A DNA stretch of 64,000 bases from Roseateles terrae. GTDB taxonomy: Bacteria; Pseudomonadota; Gammaproteobacteria; Burkholderiales; Burkholderiaceae_C. The notes beneath the pieces were generated by a model that was not told the DNA's origin, did no database searches, and saw only the letters and a program-made list of their open reading frames with translations. Where the stretch lies: assembly GCF_014192155.1 (NCBI RefSeq), contig NZ_JACHXO010000001.1:770069-834068 (forward strand), given 5' to 3'. Positions 45,247-53,436 of the stretch are shown one piece after another (within the stretch, counting starts at the first letter, position 1; each line of letters opens with the position of its first letter). The position numbers and the translations under genes are program-made.

Positions 45247-45285
45247 AAAAAAATAACCGCCGCCCGGCATGACACCGGGCGGCGG
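45247..45285 (-). terminator. Terminator after the GH18 chitinase
   Basis: On the minus strand an 11-base perfect stem (CCGCCGCCCGG / CCGGGCGGCGG at 45257-45285) with a seven-base loop is followed by TTATTTTTTT. Confidence 0.92.
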
Positions 45286-45313
45286 CCCTCACGCGCGCTC
45301 TAGCGCGACGGGG

Positions 45314-47074
45314 TTACTTCCAGGGTGCGGTCTGCAGGGCCGGGTCGTCCACCAGGCCCAGCGAGCCCGACACCTTCTTGCCGATGCTGCCGGGCGAGGC
45401 CAGCGGCGCACTGCCGCAGCTGCCGGAAGCCGTCTTCAGCGCCTGCCAGAGCATCGCGCCGTCACGGGCATTGCGGTTGGACAGCGTGCTGCCGGTCACC
45501 GCGTTCAGGTAGCGCTCCACCGAATACGGCTGGTTGATGTTGGCGCCGTAGCTGTTCTGCAGAATGACCGAGCCGGTGCATTGCGCGTCCTCATTGTTGA
45601 CCACCAGCTGACCGCCCGCCCAGCCTTCCGGTGCCGTCTCAAAGCCGATCGACACGATGGTGCTGCTCGGGAACAGCTTGCGGTATTGCTGCCACGCGGT
45701 CACGCCGTCGTAGTGTTCATAACGAGCGTCGTAGCTCATGATGTTCACCAGGTTGAAGGCATTGGCCAGCGCGGGATAGCTGTTCACCAGCTGCCGCTCC
45801 AGACCGGCCTTGCCGCCCCAGTAGCTCACGCCGACGCCCGCGCATTGCGCGTCATTGGCGGTGGCGGCGGTGCAGTCCGCCCCGGTCGACCAGGCGGCCA
45901 CGCTCAGGATGCGATTGCCGCCGGCGAGGTCCACCGCCTTGCGCATGGCCTTCACCGCACCGGCATAACCGTCCAGCCCTTCGATCTCATAGTCCACATC
46001 CAGACCGTCGAAACCGACGTCCTTCAGGATGTTGGCCAGCGCCGTGATGGTCGGTCCGCTGCCGGCATGACCTTCCGCCGACAAGCTGCCCCAGCTGTTG
46101 TAGGTGGCACCGCCCACCGCCAGCAGCACCTTGATGTTGCGAGCATGCAGGACGTCGATAGCAGCCTTGATGTCCGACGGACGGCCGTTGAAGTTGATGC
46201 CGGTGCCCGACCAGTTGTTGGCGCTCATGCCGCCCCAGCTGAAATTGGGCTGCGCAAACGCCGCCACCACATGGGTGTAGTTCGCCGGGATGCGGGCGAA
46301 GTTGCTGGCCTTGAACACCTGGTTCTTGTCCATGCCGGTGGCATCGAACCAGTTGTCACTCCACGAGGGGTAGTAGACGGTGTACACGCGGCCCGATTGC
46401 GATGCGGACTTGGCGGCCGGGTCGGTCAGGTCGGGGGACGGCGAAGGCGCCGGGCTCGGCGAAGGACTCGGGCTTGGCGAGGGGCTGGGGGACGGACTCG
46501 GCGACGGCGACGGCGACGGCGACCCCGAGCAACTCCCCACCACGGTCCACGGCTGGCCAGAACCGGCAGCGCCGCTGCTGGTGGTGGGGTTGTTGTTCTG
46601 GGTCCACCAGTTGGCCTTGTAGTTCGTGGTGGCCACGCTGGCGAGGTCACCACCGTTGTAGGTCTTGCTGCTGGACCACACCGGAGCGCAGCTGCCCGAG
46701 GGAGACGGGCTGGGGGACGGCGACGGCGTGGGGCTCGGCGTAGGGCTGGGCGTGGGACTGGGCGTGGGACTGGGGGTGGGACTGGGGGTGGGCGATGGCG
46801 ACGGTCCCGCCGTGGCGCCCAGATCCGTCCACAGCGCTGCATTGGTCGGGTTCCAGCCGGTGCTCGCGTAATCGGTCTGGTTGACCAGTGCCCGATACAG
46901 CTTGCCGTTGTAGCTCACCACGGTGCCCGCGGCGTAATACACGTCCGGCGCCCACGCGGCGTAGGACTGCGCGCCGGCGTGCAGCGCAAACGCCGCTGCG
47001 CTCAGCACGGCCAACTTGCGCAGCTCGCGCAGTGGAATGCCGTAGCGGCTGGATGAGGAGAGGGAAGGCTTCAT
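45314..47074 (-). CDS. Modular GH18 chitinase with two CBM5/12 modules
   Basis: 586 residues. A signal peptide covers about residues 1-35 (L-A-V-L-S-A-A-A-F-A-L-H-A-G-A). A first chitin-binding module (W-A-P-D-V-Y-Y-A-A-G-T-V-V-S-Y) is followed by a Pro-Ser-Pro-Thr repeat linker, a second module (W-S-S-S-K-T-Y-N-G-G-D ... A-N-W-W-T-Q-N-N), and a second Pro-Ser linker. The GH18 barrel has the catalytic D-G-L-D-V-D-Y-E near 358-365, with the Glu as proton donor, and M-S-Y-D near 425. It is secreted and degrades chitin. With the GH19 enzyme at 26892 it gives the organism two unrelated chitinase folds. An inverted repeat at 47192 may be its operator. Confidence 0.95.
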   Translation of the reverse strand: MKPSLSSSSRYGIPLRELRKLAVLSAAAFALHAGAQSYAAWAPDVYYAAGTVVSYNGKLYRALVNQTDYASTGWNPTNAALWTDLGATAGPSPSPTPSPTPSPTPSPTPSPTPSPTPSPSPSPSPSGSCAPVWSSSKTYNGGDLASVATTNYKANWWTQNNNPTTSSGAAGSGQPWTVVGSCSGSPSPSPSPSPSPSPSPSPSPSPSPAPSPSPDLTDPAAKSASQSGRVYTVYYPSWSDNWFDATGMDKNQVFKASNFARIPANYTHVVAAFAQPNFSWGGMSANNWSGTGINFNGRPSDIKAAIDVLHARNIKVLLAVGGATYNSWGSLSAEGHAGSGPTITALANILKDVGFDGLDVDYEIEGLDGYAGAVKAMRKAVDLAGGNRILSVAAWSTGADCTAATANDAQCAGVGVSYWGGKAGLERQLVNSYPALANAFNLVNIMSYDARYEHYDGVTAWQQYRKLFPSSTIVSIGFETAPEGWAGGQLVVNNEDAQCTGSVILQNSYGANINQPYSVERYLNAVTGSTLSNRNARDGAMLWQALKTASGSCGSAPLASPGSIGKKVSGSLGLVDDPALQTAPWK

Positions 47075-47191
47075 TCAAGTGCTCCTGGTAGACGACGTCA
47101 GCGGCCGCGCCTCCACGCCCTCGCGGAAGAACGGCCTGCTGGGCGTCGCTGCCCGACGCGCGCCCAGATGGCCAAGGGGTTTCAATGGCCT

Positions 47192-47239
47192 AGTGGTATT
47201 TTGTTGGTCTTTTGTTTGCCTCAGAAAGGCAATACCACT
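47192..47239 (-). promoter_or_regulatory. Inverted repeat upstream of the GH18 chitinase
   Basis: AGTGGTATT (47192-47200) and AATACCACT (47231-47239) are perfect nine-base complements 30 bases apart, in an AT-richer stretch about 120 bases before the chitinase ATG. The TGGTATT half-site resembles sites of GntR-type amino-sugar regulators; that link is inference. Confidence 0.5.
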
Positions 47240-47356
47240 TTGCTCCCAGTTGCAAGCACTGTGATGAGGGAAATCCCGGATTCGTGTCAGCAATCGTTGC
47301 GGGACGGCGGCCATTGCTCCAGCCCCGCCATGCTTTGCATCACCTGTTACGGACGC
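47240..47356. other. Remainder of the gap upstream of the chitinase
   Basis: The gap 47075-47453 (379 bases) holds the inverted repeat at 47192 and the terminator at 47357. Nothing else is supported in it. Confidence 0.4.
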
Positions 47357-47390
47357 AGAAAAGAACGGGGCCCCCGAAGGGACCCCGTTC
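47357..47390 (-). terminator. Terminator after the DUF4148 gene
   Basis: GAACGGGG (47363-47370) pairs with CCCCGTTC (47383-47390). On the minus strand the hairpin is followed by TTTTC. Confidence 0.75.
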
Positions 47391-47453
47391 GTCCGAGCTG
47401 AAACCGGCCGCCCGCGCGGCTGCGGTTCACGCCCTCACGCGCTGAGCCGAAGC

Positions 47454-47894
47454 TCAGTAGCGGGGCGTATGCGTCGTCTCGAACTCCGGCGCATATCCCG
47501 AGTCGCTCCACATCTTCTGCAAAGAGCCGTCTGCCTGGGCCTGTGCCAGCTCATCCATGACCTGGGCACGGGACTTGCCACCCGCAGCAGGCGGCGCAAA
47601 GGTCAAGTCGCGGGACGTGTCCATACTGACCGACACGTCCACATCACCCTGGGTGTTGGAATAGCGGACGGGCAGACCCATCGCCTCATCGAAATCAGGC
47701 GCGTAGCCGGCCTCGCTGTTGATCTTGGCGAGGGAGCCGTCTGCCTGGGCCTGCTCCAGCTCGGCAACGACTTGTTCACGGGACTTGGGGCCCGAGGCGA
47801 TCTCTTCCTCGACCTGCGCGAAAGCGGGAACGCTGATCGCGGCGGCCAGGGCCAGAACACCCAGGGGAGCAGAGATTTGAGGGAATCGACGCAT
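47454..47894 (-). CDS. Secreted DUF4148-family protein with duplicated repeat
   Basis: 146 residues from the ATG at 47894, fixed by AAGGAG nine bases upstream; an ATG at 47924 lacks this. A signal peptide ends near V-P-A-F-A-Q. Two copies of one unit follow: S-R-E-Q-V-V-A-E-L-E-Q-A-Q-A-D-G-S-L and, about 65 residues later, S-R-A-Q-V-M-D-E-L-A-Q-A-Q-A-D-G-S-L, each followed by S-x-x-G-Y-A-P-x-F. DUF4148 proteins are abundant in Burkholderiales, periplasmic, and of unknown function. It is divergent from the sensor kinase at 48054, which may respond to or control it. Confidence 0.85.
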   Translation of the reverse strand: MRRFPQISAPLGVLALAAAISVPAFAQVEEEIASGPKSREQVVAELEQAQADGSLAKINSEAGYAPDFDEAMGLPVRYSNTQGDVDVSVSMDTSRDLTFAPPAAGGKSRAQVMDELAQAQADGSLQKMWSDSGYAPEFETTHTPRY

Positions 47895-48053
47895 GAAAAT
47901 TCTCCTTGTTGAAAGTCGGTCCATGGCGGTCGTTGCCGGAGGCTTCGACCGTTGCGGCGGTGTTTTTCAACGCCATGGAATGCACTCTAGTCCCCGCGTC
48001 CCGACGACAGCCCAACCGCAGGATTACGTTTTGGTCATCTACGCCGGAGGCGC

Positions 48054-49526
48054 ATGCACGTGACGGCCGAGCTGCGGAATGCAGAGTCGTCCTCCCCCGG
48101 GGAGACGCCTGCCCATCGCCGACAACGGGCCTGGTTGCGCTGGCGCATTCCCGACGGTGTCGGCCCTCGCCTCTCGCTGTGGCTTGCAACGCAGACGTTC
48201 ACTGGCCTGGCGTTGATGTCACTGGCCGTGTATCTGCTGACGGCCTCCGACCTGCGCACCCGCCAGGACGAGACGCTGCAACAGAACCAGGCGCTGTTGC
48301 AGCATCTGCTGGACGAGCATGAAACCCTGCCTGCACCACAGCTGCGCAAACGCCTGGATGAGTTCCTCGACGTGCACCGGGACCTTCGCCTGACGCTGCG
48401 GGCGGACGACGGCAGCACTCTGTACGACCGGGCCGTTCACACCGGCGCCCGTGGCCTGGACGTTCGCACCGACACCGGCCGCACCCTGGACTTCCCTACG
48501 ACACAAGGCCCGATGGCGACGCTGCGTCTGGACACCCGCGCCGACGACGAATTCGTCAGACGTCTGGGCATGACGCTGATGGCGGCCTCGCTGATTGGCG
48601 CGCTGCTGGTGTCGGCGGGCAGCATGGTGCTGGTGCGTATGGCACTCGCGCCGGTCCGGTCCCTGGTGGACCAGACCCGGCGGCTGGCCGCCCATACCCT
48701 GCACGAACGACTGGACGGCAGCGATCAGCCGGAAGAACTGCGACCGCTGGTGCAGCAGTTCAATGCACTGCTGGAGCGGCTCAATCGCAGCTATACGCAG
48801 CTGGAAGGCTTCAACGCGGACGTCGCGCACGAGCTGCGCACACCCCTGGCCACCTTGATCACCGCCACCGAACTGGCGATGCGCCAGCCCGGTGTGCCCC
48901 CTGCGACGCTGGATCAGCTCGGCTCCAATCTGGAAGAGCTGCGGCGCATGGCCGGCATCATCAATGACATGCTCTTCCTCAGCCATGCCAACAGCGGCGC
49001 CACCGCACGCCGGCAGCGGGTGCAGAGCCTCGCCGCCCTGGCGCGCGATGTGGCCGACTATCACGAAGCCGCCATTGCCGAAGCCGGGCTGCATCTGACG
49101 GTGGACGGGGACGCGGCGGGCGACGTCGATGCCGCCTTGCTCAAACGGGCCTTGTCCAATCTACTCGGCAATGCCACCCGGTATGCGCACACCGGCAGTC
49201 TCGTTCGCATCTGCATTGAAGCGATGGGCGGCGGCTTGCTGCGCATGTCGGTGACCAATGTCGGTCCGCCGATCCCGCGCGAGCATCTGCCTCGACTCTT
49301 CGACCGCTTCTACCGGGCCGATCCCTCCCGCACGCGGGGGGCCGATCACCACGGGCTGGGGCTGTCGATTGTGGCGGCGATTGCCCGCATGCATGGCGGC
49401 GCGCCCTTCGCCACGTCCACACCGGATCAGACCCGCGTGGGGTTGACGGTGATGGGCGGCGAGCTGCCCACCTCGCCCCGGCGGCGCTGGCGCAGGAGGC
49501 GTCTCTCTCCTTCGCCGTCTCGATGA
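48054..49526 (+). CDS. Orphan sensor histidine kinase (CusS/heavy-metal-sensor type)
   Basis: 490 residues. GGAGG lies three bases before the ATG; a GTG two codons later has better spacing and may be the real start. One helix at about 43-65, a ~115-residue periplasmic domain, a second helix near 175-200, then HAMP. The H-box is [13 protein letters not shown] near 260, with N-box L-L-G-N-A-T-R-Y and G-L-G-L-S-I-V. No response regulator lies beside it; the nearest OmpR-type regulator (54909) has its own kinase. The C-terminus is a run of arginines. Confidence 0.9.
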   Translation: MHVTAELRNAESSSPGETPAHRRQRAWLRWRIPDGVGPRLSLWLATQTFTGLALMSLAVYLLTASDLRTRQDETLQQNQALLQHLLDEHETLPAPQLRKRLDEFLDVHRDLRLTLRADDGSTLYDRAVHTGARGLDVRTDTGRTLDFPTTQGPMATLRLDTRADDEFVRRLGMTLMAASLIGALLVSAGSMVLVRMALAPVRSLVDQTRRLAAHTLHERLDGSDQPEELRPLVQQFNALLERLNRSYTQLEGFNADVAHELRTPLATLITATELAMRQPGVPPATLDQLGSNLEELRRMAGIINDMLFLSHANSGATARRQRVQSLAALARDVADYHEAAIAEAGLHLTVDGDAAGDVDAALLKRALSNLLGNATRYAHTGSLVRICIEAMGGGLLRMSVTNVGPPIPREHLPRLFDRFYRADPSRTRGADHHGLGLSIVAAIARMHGGAPFATSTPDQTRVGLTVMGGELPTSPRRRWRRRRLSPSPSR

Positions 49527-49634
49527 GACCTACACTGCGCCGCGCTGCGAAAGCCCGCCGGCGTCCCCTTCTCCCACCCGACGCGCCCGACGCGCCCGAG
49601 CGCATTCCCTGTCTGCCCGCCTCCCCGCCCCACC

Positions 49635-50972
49635 ATGACCGACCGACTGCTTCAATTGACCCAGCACCCCTGGGGCCGCCAACTGCTGACCACGCTGGGC
49701 TTGCCCCAACCGCGCCGTCTGCCCCGACGCGACGGCCCCTTCATGCCGGAGGAACTGGCCGGACGGCCGGTGCACCTGATCGGCATTGGCGACGCGCCGC
49801 TGCTGAGCGTCCTCACCCAGACCGTGTCGGCCGAAGGCGCCACGCTGGTGAAGGACGCGCAATCCGCAGCGTCCACCCTGATCGTGGATGCGACGGCCGT
49901 GGCGACGCTGGAGCAGCTGCGGGACGTGTTCCGGCAGGTGCAGGCGTCGCAGGCGCGGCTGAACACCGGCGCGCGCGTACTGATCTTTGCGGCCCGACCG
50001 GAGACCGCCGGGAACGCACGTGCCAGCGCGCTGGCGCAGGCGCTGCAGGGCTTCGTTCGCGCCATGGCCAAGGAGATGGGTCGCCGGGGTGCCACCGTCA
50101 ACCTGCTGCACATCGACCGGGGCACCCAGCCGTTGCTGTCGGGTGCGCTCCGCTTTTTTGGAGGCGACCGATCCGCCTATGTGTCCGGACAGGTCCTGCA
50201 CTGGCGCAGCGATGCCGCCGCGCTGCACATGCCGGATGTCGCGCCGGCCCGGCGTCTCGCGGTCGTCACCGGCGCCGCTGGCGGCATTGGCGCCGCCACT
50301 GCCCGCCGGCTGAATGCGGACGGCTTCCGGGTGCTGTGCGTGGACGTTCCTGCGGCGTCCGACGCACTGCAAACCCTGGCGGCTCAGATTCAAGGGGAAG
50401 CATTGCCGCTGGACCTGACCGCCGAGTCCACACCCGCGGCGCTGACGGCGGCAGTGGCCGCGCACGGCCTGCTGGACCTGATGGTGCACAACGCGGGCAT
50501 CACCCGGGACCGCACCCTCTCGCGCATGAGTGCCGCGGAATGGGACGCGGTGATGAGCGTCAATCTGGCCGCCATTCTCGCCATGGATGAAGCGCTTGAC
50601 GCCCAGTCCCTGTGGCGGGACGGTGCCCGGGAGGTCTGCCTGTCCTCCATCAGCGGTCTGGCGGGCAATGCAGGCCAGACCAACTACAGCGCCAGCAAGG
50701 CCGGCGTGATCGGCTATGTGGCCCACCGCGCGCGTGAGTGGCGCGAGCAGGGCCGGACCATCAATGCAGTCGCGCCGGGCTTCATCGAAACGGCCATGAC
50801 CCGCCGCATGCCGATGATGATTCGGGAAGCCGGCCGACGTCTCAACGCATTGAAGCAAGGCGGACAGCCGGAAGACGTGGCGGAAGCGATCGCGTTCCTG
50901 GCGTCACCGCAGGCGCAGCCGCTGTCCGGCGCGGTGCTTCGGGTGTGCGGGCAGTCATTGATCGGCGCCTGA
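49635..50972 (+). CDS. FabG4-type 3-oxoacyl-ACP/CoA reductase
   Basis: 445 residues, nearly twice an ordinary FabG. The N-terminal ~205 residues form a degenerate Rossmann (flavodoxin-like) domain without a catalytic site. The second half is a full short-chain dehydrogenase: T-G-A-A-G-G-I-G-A-A cofactor loop near 213, N-A-G-I-T near 286, and the Ser-Tyr-Lys triad in S-S-I-S-G-L-A-G-N-A-G-Q-T-N-Y-S-A-S-K. High-molecular-weight FabG4 enzymes of mycobacteria share this layout and reduce 3-ketoacyl thioesters with NADH. The terminal 18 bases overlap the end of the convergent HD-Pnk gene. Confidence 0.9.
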   Translation: MTDRLLQLTQHPWGRQLLTTLGLPQPRRLPRRDGPFMPEELAGRPVHLIGIGDAPLLSVLTQTVSAEGATLVKDAQSAASTLIVDATAVATLEQLRDVFRQVQASQARLNTGARVLIFAARPETAGNARASALAQALQGFVRAMAKEMGRRGATVNLLHIDRGTQPLLSGALRFFGGDRSAYVSGQVLHWRSDAAALHMPDVAPARRLAVVTGAAGGIGAATARRLNADGFRVLCVDVPAASDALQTLAAQIQGEALPLDLTAESTPAALTAAVAAHGLLDLMVHNAGITRDRTLSRMSAAEWDAVMSVNLAAILAMDEALDAQSLWRDGAREVCLSSISGLAGNAGQTNYSASKAGVIGYVAHRAREWREQGRTINAVAPGFIETAMTRRMPMMIREAGRRLNALKQGGQPEDVAEAIAFLASPQAQPLSGAVLRVCGQSLIGA

Positions 50973-52121
50973 GTCCCCCTTCCCACACGCATAGACCACC
51001 CGGTGCGCTTCCGTCGGCACCGGCACCTCCCACTTGCGCAGCATGCCCAGCAGCGACTTGTTGGACAACGAGGTGTCCCGCCGATGATTGCGCCGCAGGA
51101 GTTCGGTCCGGGACTGTTCGAGATAAACGATCTCCACCTCCGCGCCATAGGCAAACAGCAGGTCCAAGGTCTTGTCGCGCATGGACTGACTGAGGTGGGT
51201 GGCATTCCAGACGAATGGCGAGCGGCTGCGCAGCAGTGCCTTGGCCTTGTCCACCGCCGCATGGGCCACCATGCCTTCATTGCGTCCATGCGCCAGGCCC
51301 AGCTCGGCACGCGCATCATCAAAAGACACCACCGGCAGGCCAGGCCGGTGCACCGCCACCCAGGAGTCCTTGCCTGAGGCGGGTAAGCCGCACATCACCG
51401 TCACCCGCGACCCGGGCTCCTGGAAGAGCGGGTAATCCGGATGCACATCGGCGCCGCGAAAGTAACTCACCCTCGTATGCGCGTCGGCAAAGGCGCGCGC
51501 CTGACCATAACAGCCCTCCTCCCGCGCCAGCTCACGAAAGAGCTCGATGTTGTCCAGCAAGCGCGAGGAGTCCTCGCAGAGACGTCCACGCATGTCGGCC
51601 TCCGCCAGCGTCGCCAGCACAGGCAGGCTCAGCCGACAGGACAGCTGACGCACGATGAACTCGGGCGGCCGCGGCCCGCGCAGATCCGCCATCGCGTAGA
51701 ACGGCAACTGATGCACGGCAATCAGCCGGCACACCGCCTCGCGCTGCGCAAAGGGCATGCCGCTCTCCCACAGCAACCCACGCGCATCGATGGCGCCCAT
51801 GCGTGAATGGCCCGGCTGTCCGATGGCGCCTGTGACCGGATCCACCACCGTGGTCGCGTGTTTGGACACGTCATGCAGCAAGGCGGCAAAGAACAGCGTT
51901 TCCTGATCTTCGCGGCTCGCGGCGCGATAGTCGGTCAGGTGCAGCAGCTCGTCCAGCACCATGAGGGTGTGGGTCCAGACGTCGCCTTCGCCGTGATGGC
52001 GAGGATCCTGCGGTGTGGTTTTGGCGTGTTCCAGCACCGGAAAGGCGGCGAGGCAGGCCGCTTCGTCCGGGGCCTTTCCGGCGGCGGGCACCAGGGCCCG
52101 TAGCTCATTCCAAGGGGACAT
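50955..52121 (-). CDS. HD-Pnk: HD phosphoesterase fused to 5'-OH polynucleotide kinase (RNA end healing)
   Basis: 388 residues from the ATG at 52121, which has GGAG six bases upstream; the 52169 reading starts at a TTG inside the ligase stop region. The N-terminal HD domain has His51, H83-D84 (L-L-H-D-V-S-K-H) and downstream His residues, fitting a 2',3'-phosphoesterase. The C-terminal P-loop kinase has C-G-L-P-A-S-G-K-D-S near 244-253, an Asp pair in V-S-F-D-D-A-R like the T4 kinase general base, and the lid R-T-E-L-L-R-R-N-H-R-R. Runella HD-Pnk has this same order and heals broken RNA or DNA ends by removing 2',3'-phosphates and phosphorylating 5'-OH. It lies 44 bases downstream of an RNA ligase, completing a heal-and-seal set. 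The Walker A ends K-D-S rather than K-S/T. Confidence 0.85.
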   Translation of the reverse strand: MSPWNELRALVPAAGKAPDEAACLAAFPVLEHAKTTPQDPRHHGEGDVWTHTLMVLDELLHLTDYRAASREDQETLFFAALLHDVSKHATTVVDPVTGAIGQPGHSRMGAIDARGLLWESGMPFAQREAVCRLIAVHQLPFYAMADLRGPRPPEFIVRQLSCRLSLPVLATLAEADMRGRLCEDSSRLLDNIELFRELAREEGCYGQARAFADAHTRVSYFRGADVHPDYPLFQEPGSRVTVMCGLPASGKDSWVAVHRPGLPVVSFDDARAELGLAHGRNEGMVAHAAVDKAKALLRSRSPFVWNATHLSQSMRDKTLDLLFAYGAEVEIVYLEQSRTELLRRNHRRDTSLSNKSLLGMLRKWEVPVPTEAHRVVYACGKGDSGADQ

Positions 52122-52165
52122 GATCGTCTCCAGTTCATTCTTGATGAGGCGTGGGGAGTCCGGGC

Positions 52166-53086
52166 TCAACGTGGCGCGCAGTCCCTGCCCCTGACGGTGT
52201 TTCGGGCCAGCGCGACCAATGCGTCCAGAGAGGTCAGCGTCACCAGCCCAAGGTCTTCCCAGCTCAGCGTCGGCCGCTCGGCATACAGGTCGGCGCCGTC
52301 GGCCAATGCGTTCGGCAGCAAGGGTCGCTGCACATGGTGGTCGCCCGCATCCAGCAAGGTCTGCGTGAAGGAGGGCCGCACCAGCTTGTAGCGCCCCAGC
52401 ACCTTCTCATCGTCTTCCACCTTCAGGTACAGGCCTTCGGAGGTGTCATGCCGGTCGGTCTGTTGCCAGGTCAGCGCCAGTGGCAATTGCTGGCGCGCAA
52501 CCGCGGCTTCGAATGCCTCCCGCCATTGCGCCGACCTGGCCAGGGATGGACGCACCAGCGCCTGCAACTGCGCCAGTCGCGTCGGCATCGGACCGGCATA
52601 CAGCACCGGCACCGACATCACCGGCGATCCGGAGAGCAAGGCCTGCCGGCGCGGCGTCGACAGGAAGTGCCCCGTCTGCCGGTCGTAGATGTCGAACTCC
52701 TGAAACCAATGGGGCAGCCGGTCATACCAGATGCTGTGTTTGGCGTAGAGCCATTCGCCGTACATCACATAGCGATCTTCCAGCCGCGACAACAGCCGGG
52801 CCTCCTGCGCCGCGGCAAAGCGCTTGAAGAGATTGAACTGGCGCTCGCCATATCCGCCGCTGAGGTAATGCCCCCGCGACTGCAGCAGCAGCTCGCCGCC
52901 CGCCGTGAAGGACAGGCCGGCATTGGCCCCATCGAGTTTTTCCTCGATCACGACGTGACAACCGGCCAATGCCGTCAAGGGGGTCTGATCGTGGTCGGAG
53001 TCTCCGTCCTGCAGACGGCTGCCTGCGAGATGCGCGGTGCGGGGATACCGCAGCAGCGGCAAGGAATGAAGGTCGTGCGAATGCAT
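52166..53086 (-). CDS. ATP-dependent RNA ligase (Rnl family)
   Basis: 306 residues from the ATG at 53086; an ATG at 53125 is also possible and neither has a clear ribosome site. The adenylated lysine is expected at Lys50 in E-E-K-L-D-G-A-N-A-G (motif I, K-x-D-G). Further nucleotidyltransferase motifs are Y-G-E-W-L-Y-A-K-H-S-I (III), Q-E-F-D-I-Y-D (IIIa), E-G-L-Y-L-K-V-E (IV) and G-R-Y-K-L-V-R-P (V). It should join 5'-phosphate and 3'-OH RNA ends using ATP. The HD-Pnk gene downstream makes exactly those ends, so the two are probably one RNA repair unit. No RtcB, RtcA or RtcR is nearby. Confidence 0.88.
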   Translation of the reverse strand: MHSHDLHSLPLLRYPRTAHLAGSRLQDGDSDHDQTPLTALAGCHVVIEEKLDGANAGLSFTAGGELLLQSRGHYLSGGYGERQFNLFKRFAAAQEARLLSRLEDRYVMYGEWLYAKHSIWYDRLPHWFQEFDIYDRQTGHFLSTPRRQALLSGSPVMSVPVLYAGPMPTRLAQLQALVRPSLARSAQWREAFEAAVARQQLPLALTWQQTDRHDTSEGLYLKVEDDEKVLGRYKLVRPSFTQTLLDAGDHHVQRPLLPNALADGADLYAERPTLSWEDLGLVTLTSLDALVALARNTVRGRDCAPR

Positions 53087-53436
53087 CGTCGTCAGCCGTC
53101 GCGTTCTTGGCGCGGACAGGCTCATTCTGGGAACAGAACCGACGAACGTGTGGGGCGCAGACAGGTCACCGCCTCCAGGCTCAAAGCCGGAAGACAGAGT
53201 CGCGGGAGAAAGAAGCGGGAGGTTCAGGCTTCGTCCGCTTCATGGCAAGCGGGCGGGAAACAGGAACGTGTGCCGCGGCCTTCATGGGCGCAGACGGCGC
53301 CGACACGATGGCTGCCACGATGGCTTCAAATGGCAGTCGTCGGCGATTAGCGGGTGACGGACATGCGGGGCACGGAGCGCTCCAGGCAAGGTAAGAGGGC
53401 GAAAGCGCGCGATTGTTCATAGGAATGCGCGCCGCG
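53087..53436. other. Gap upstream of the RNA ligase
   Basis: About 350 bases with no supported gene. It should contain the promoter of the ligase-HD-Pnk unit and the end of the sensor-kinase transcript. A 79-codon minus-strand frame (53181-53420) has no recognisable features. No hairpin with a T-run and no tRNA-like fold was seen. Confidence 0.45.

Noticed and set aside
45031-45270. N-terminal extension of dps
   Set aside because: The extra 80 residues match nothing and cross the dps promoter region; the ATG at 45030 gives a normal Dps.
46400-46830. GC-rich short tandem repeats as a possible satellite or CRISPR-like array
   Set aside because: They are in-frame codons for Pro-Ser-Pro-Thr linkers of the GH18 chitinase.
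50955-50972. Overlap of fabG and HD-Pnk 3' ends as a possible regulatory antisense
   Set aside because: Only 18 bases of convergent overlap, common in compact genomes, with no added structure.
53181-53420. A 79-codon minus-strand frame between the RNA ligase and the sensor kinase
   Set aside because: No ribosome site of note, no signal or domain, and composition like a chance frame.
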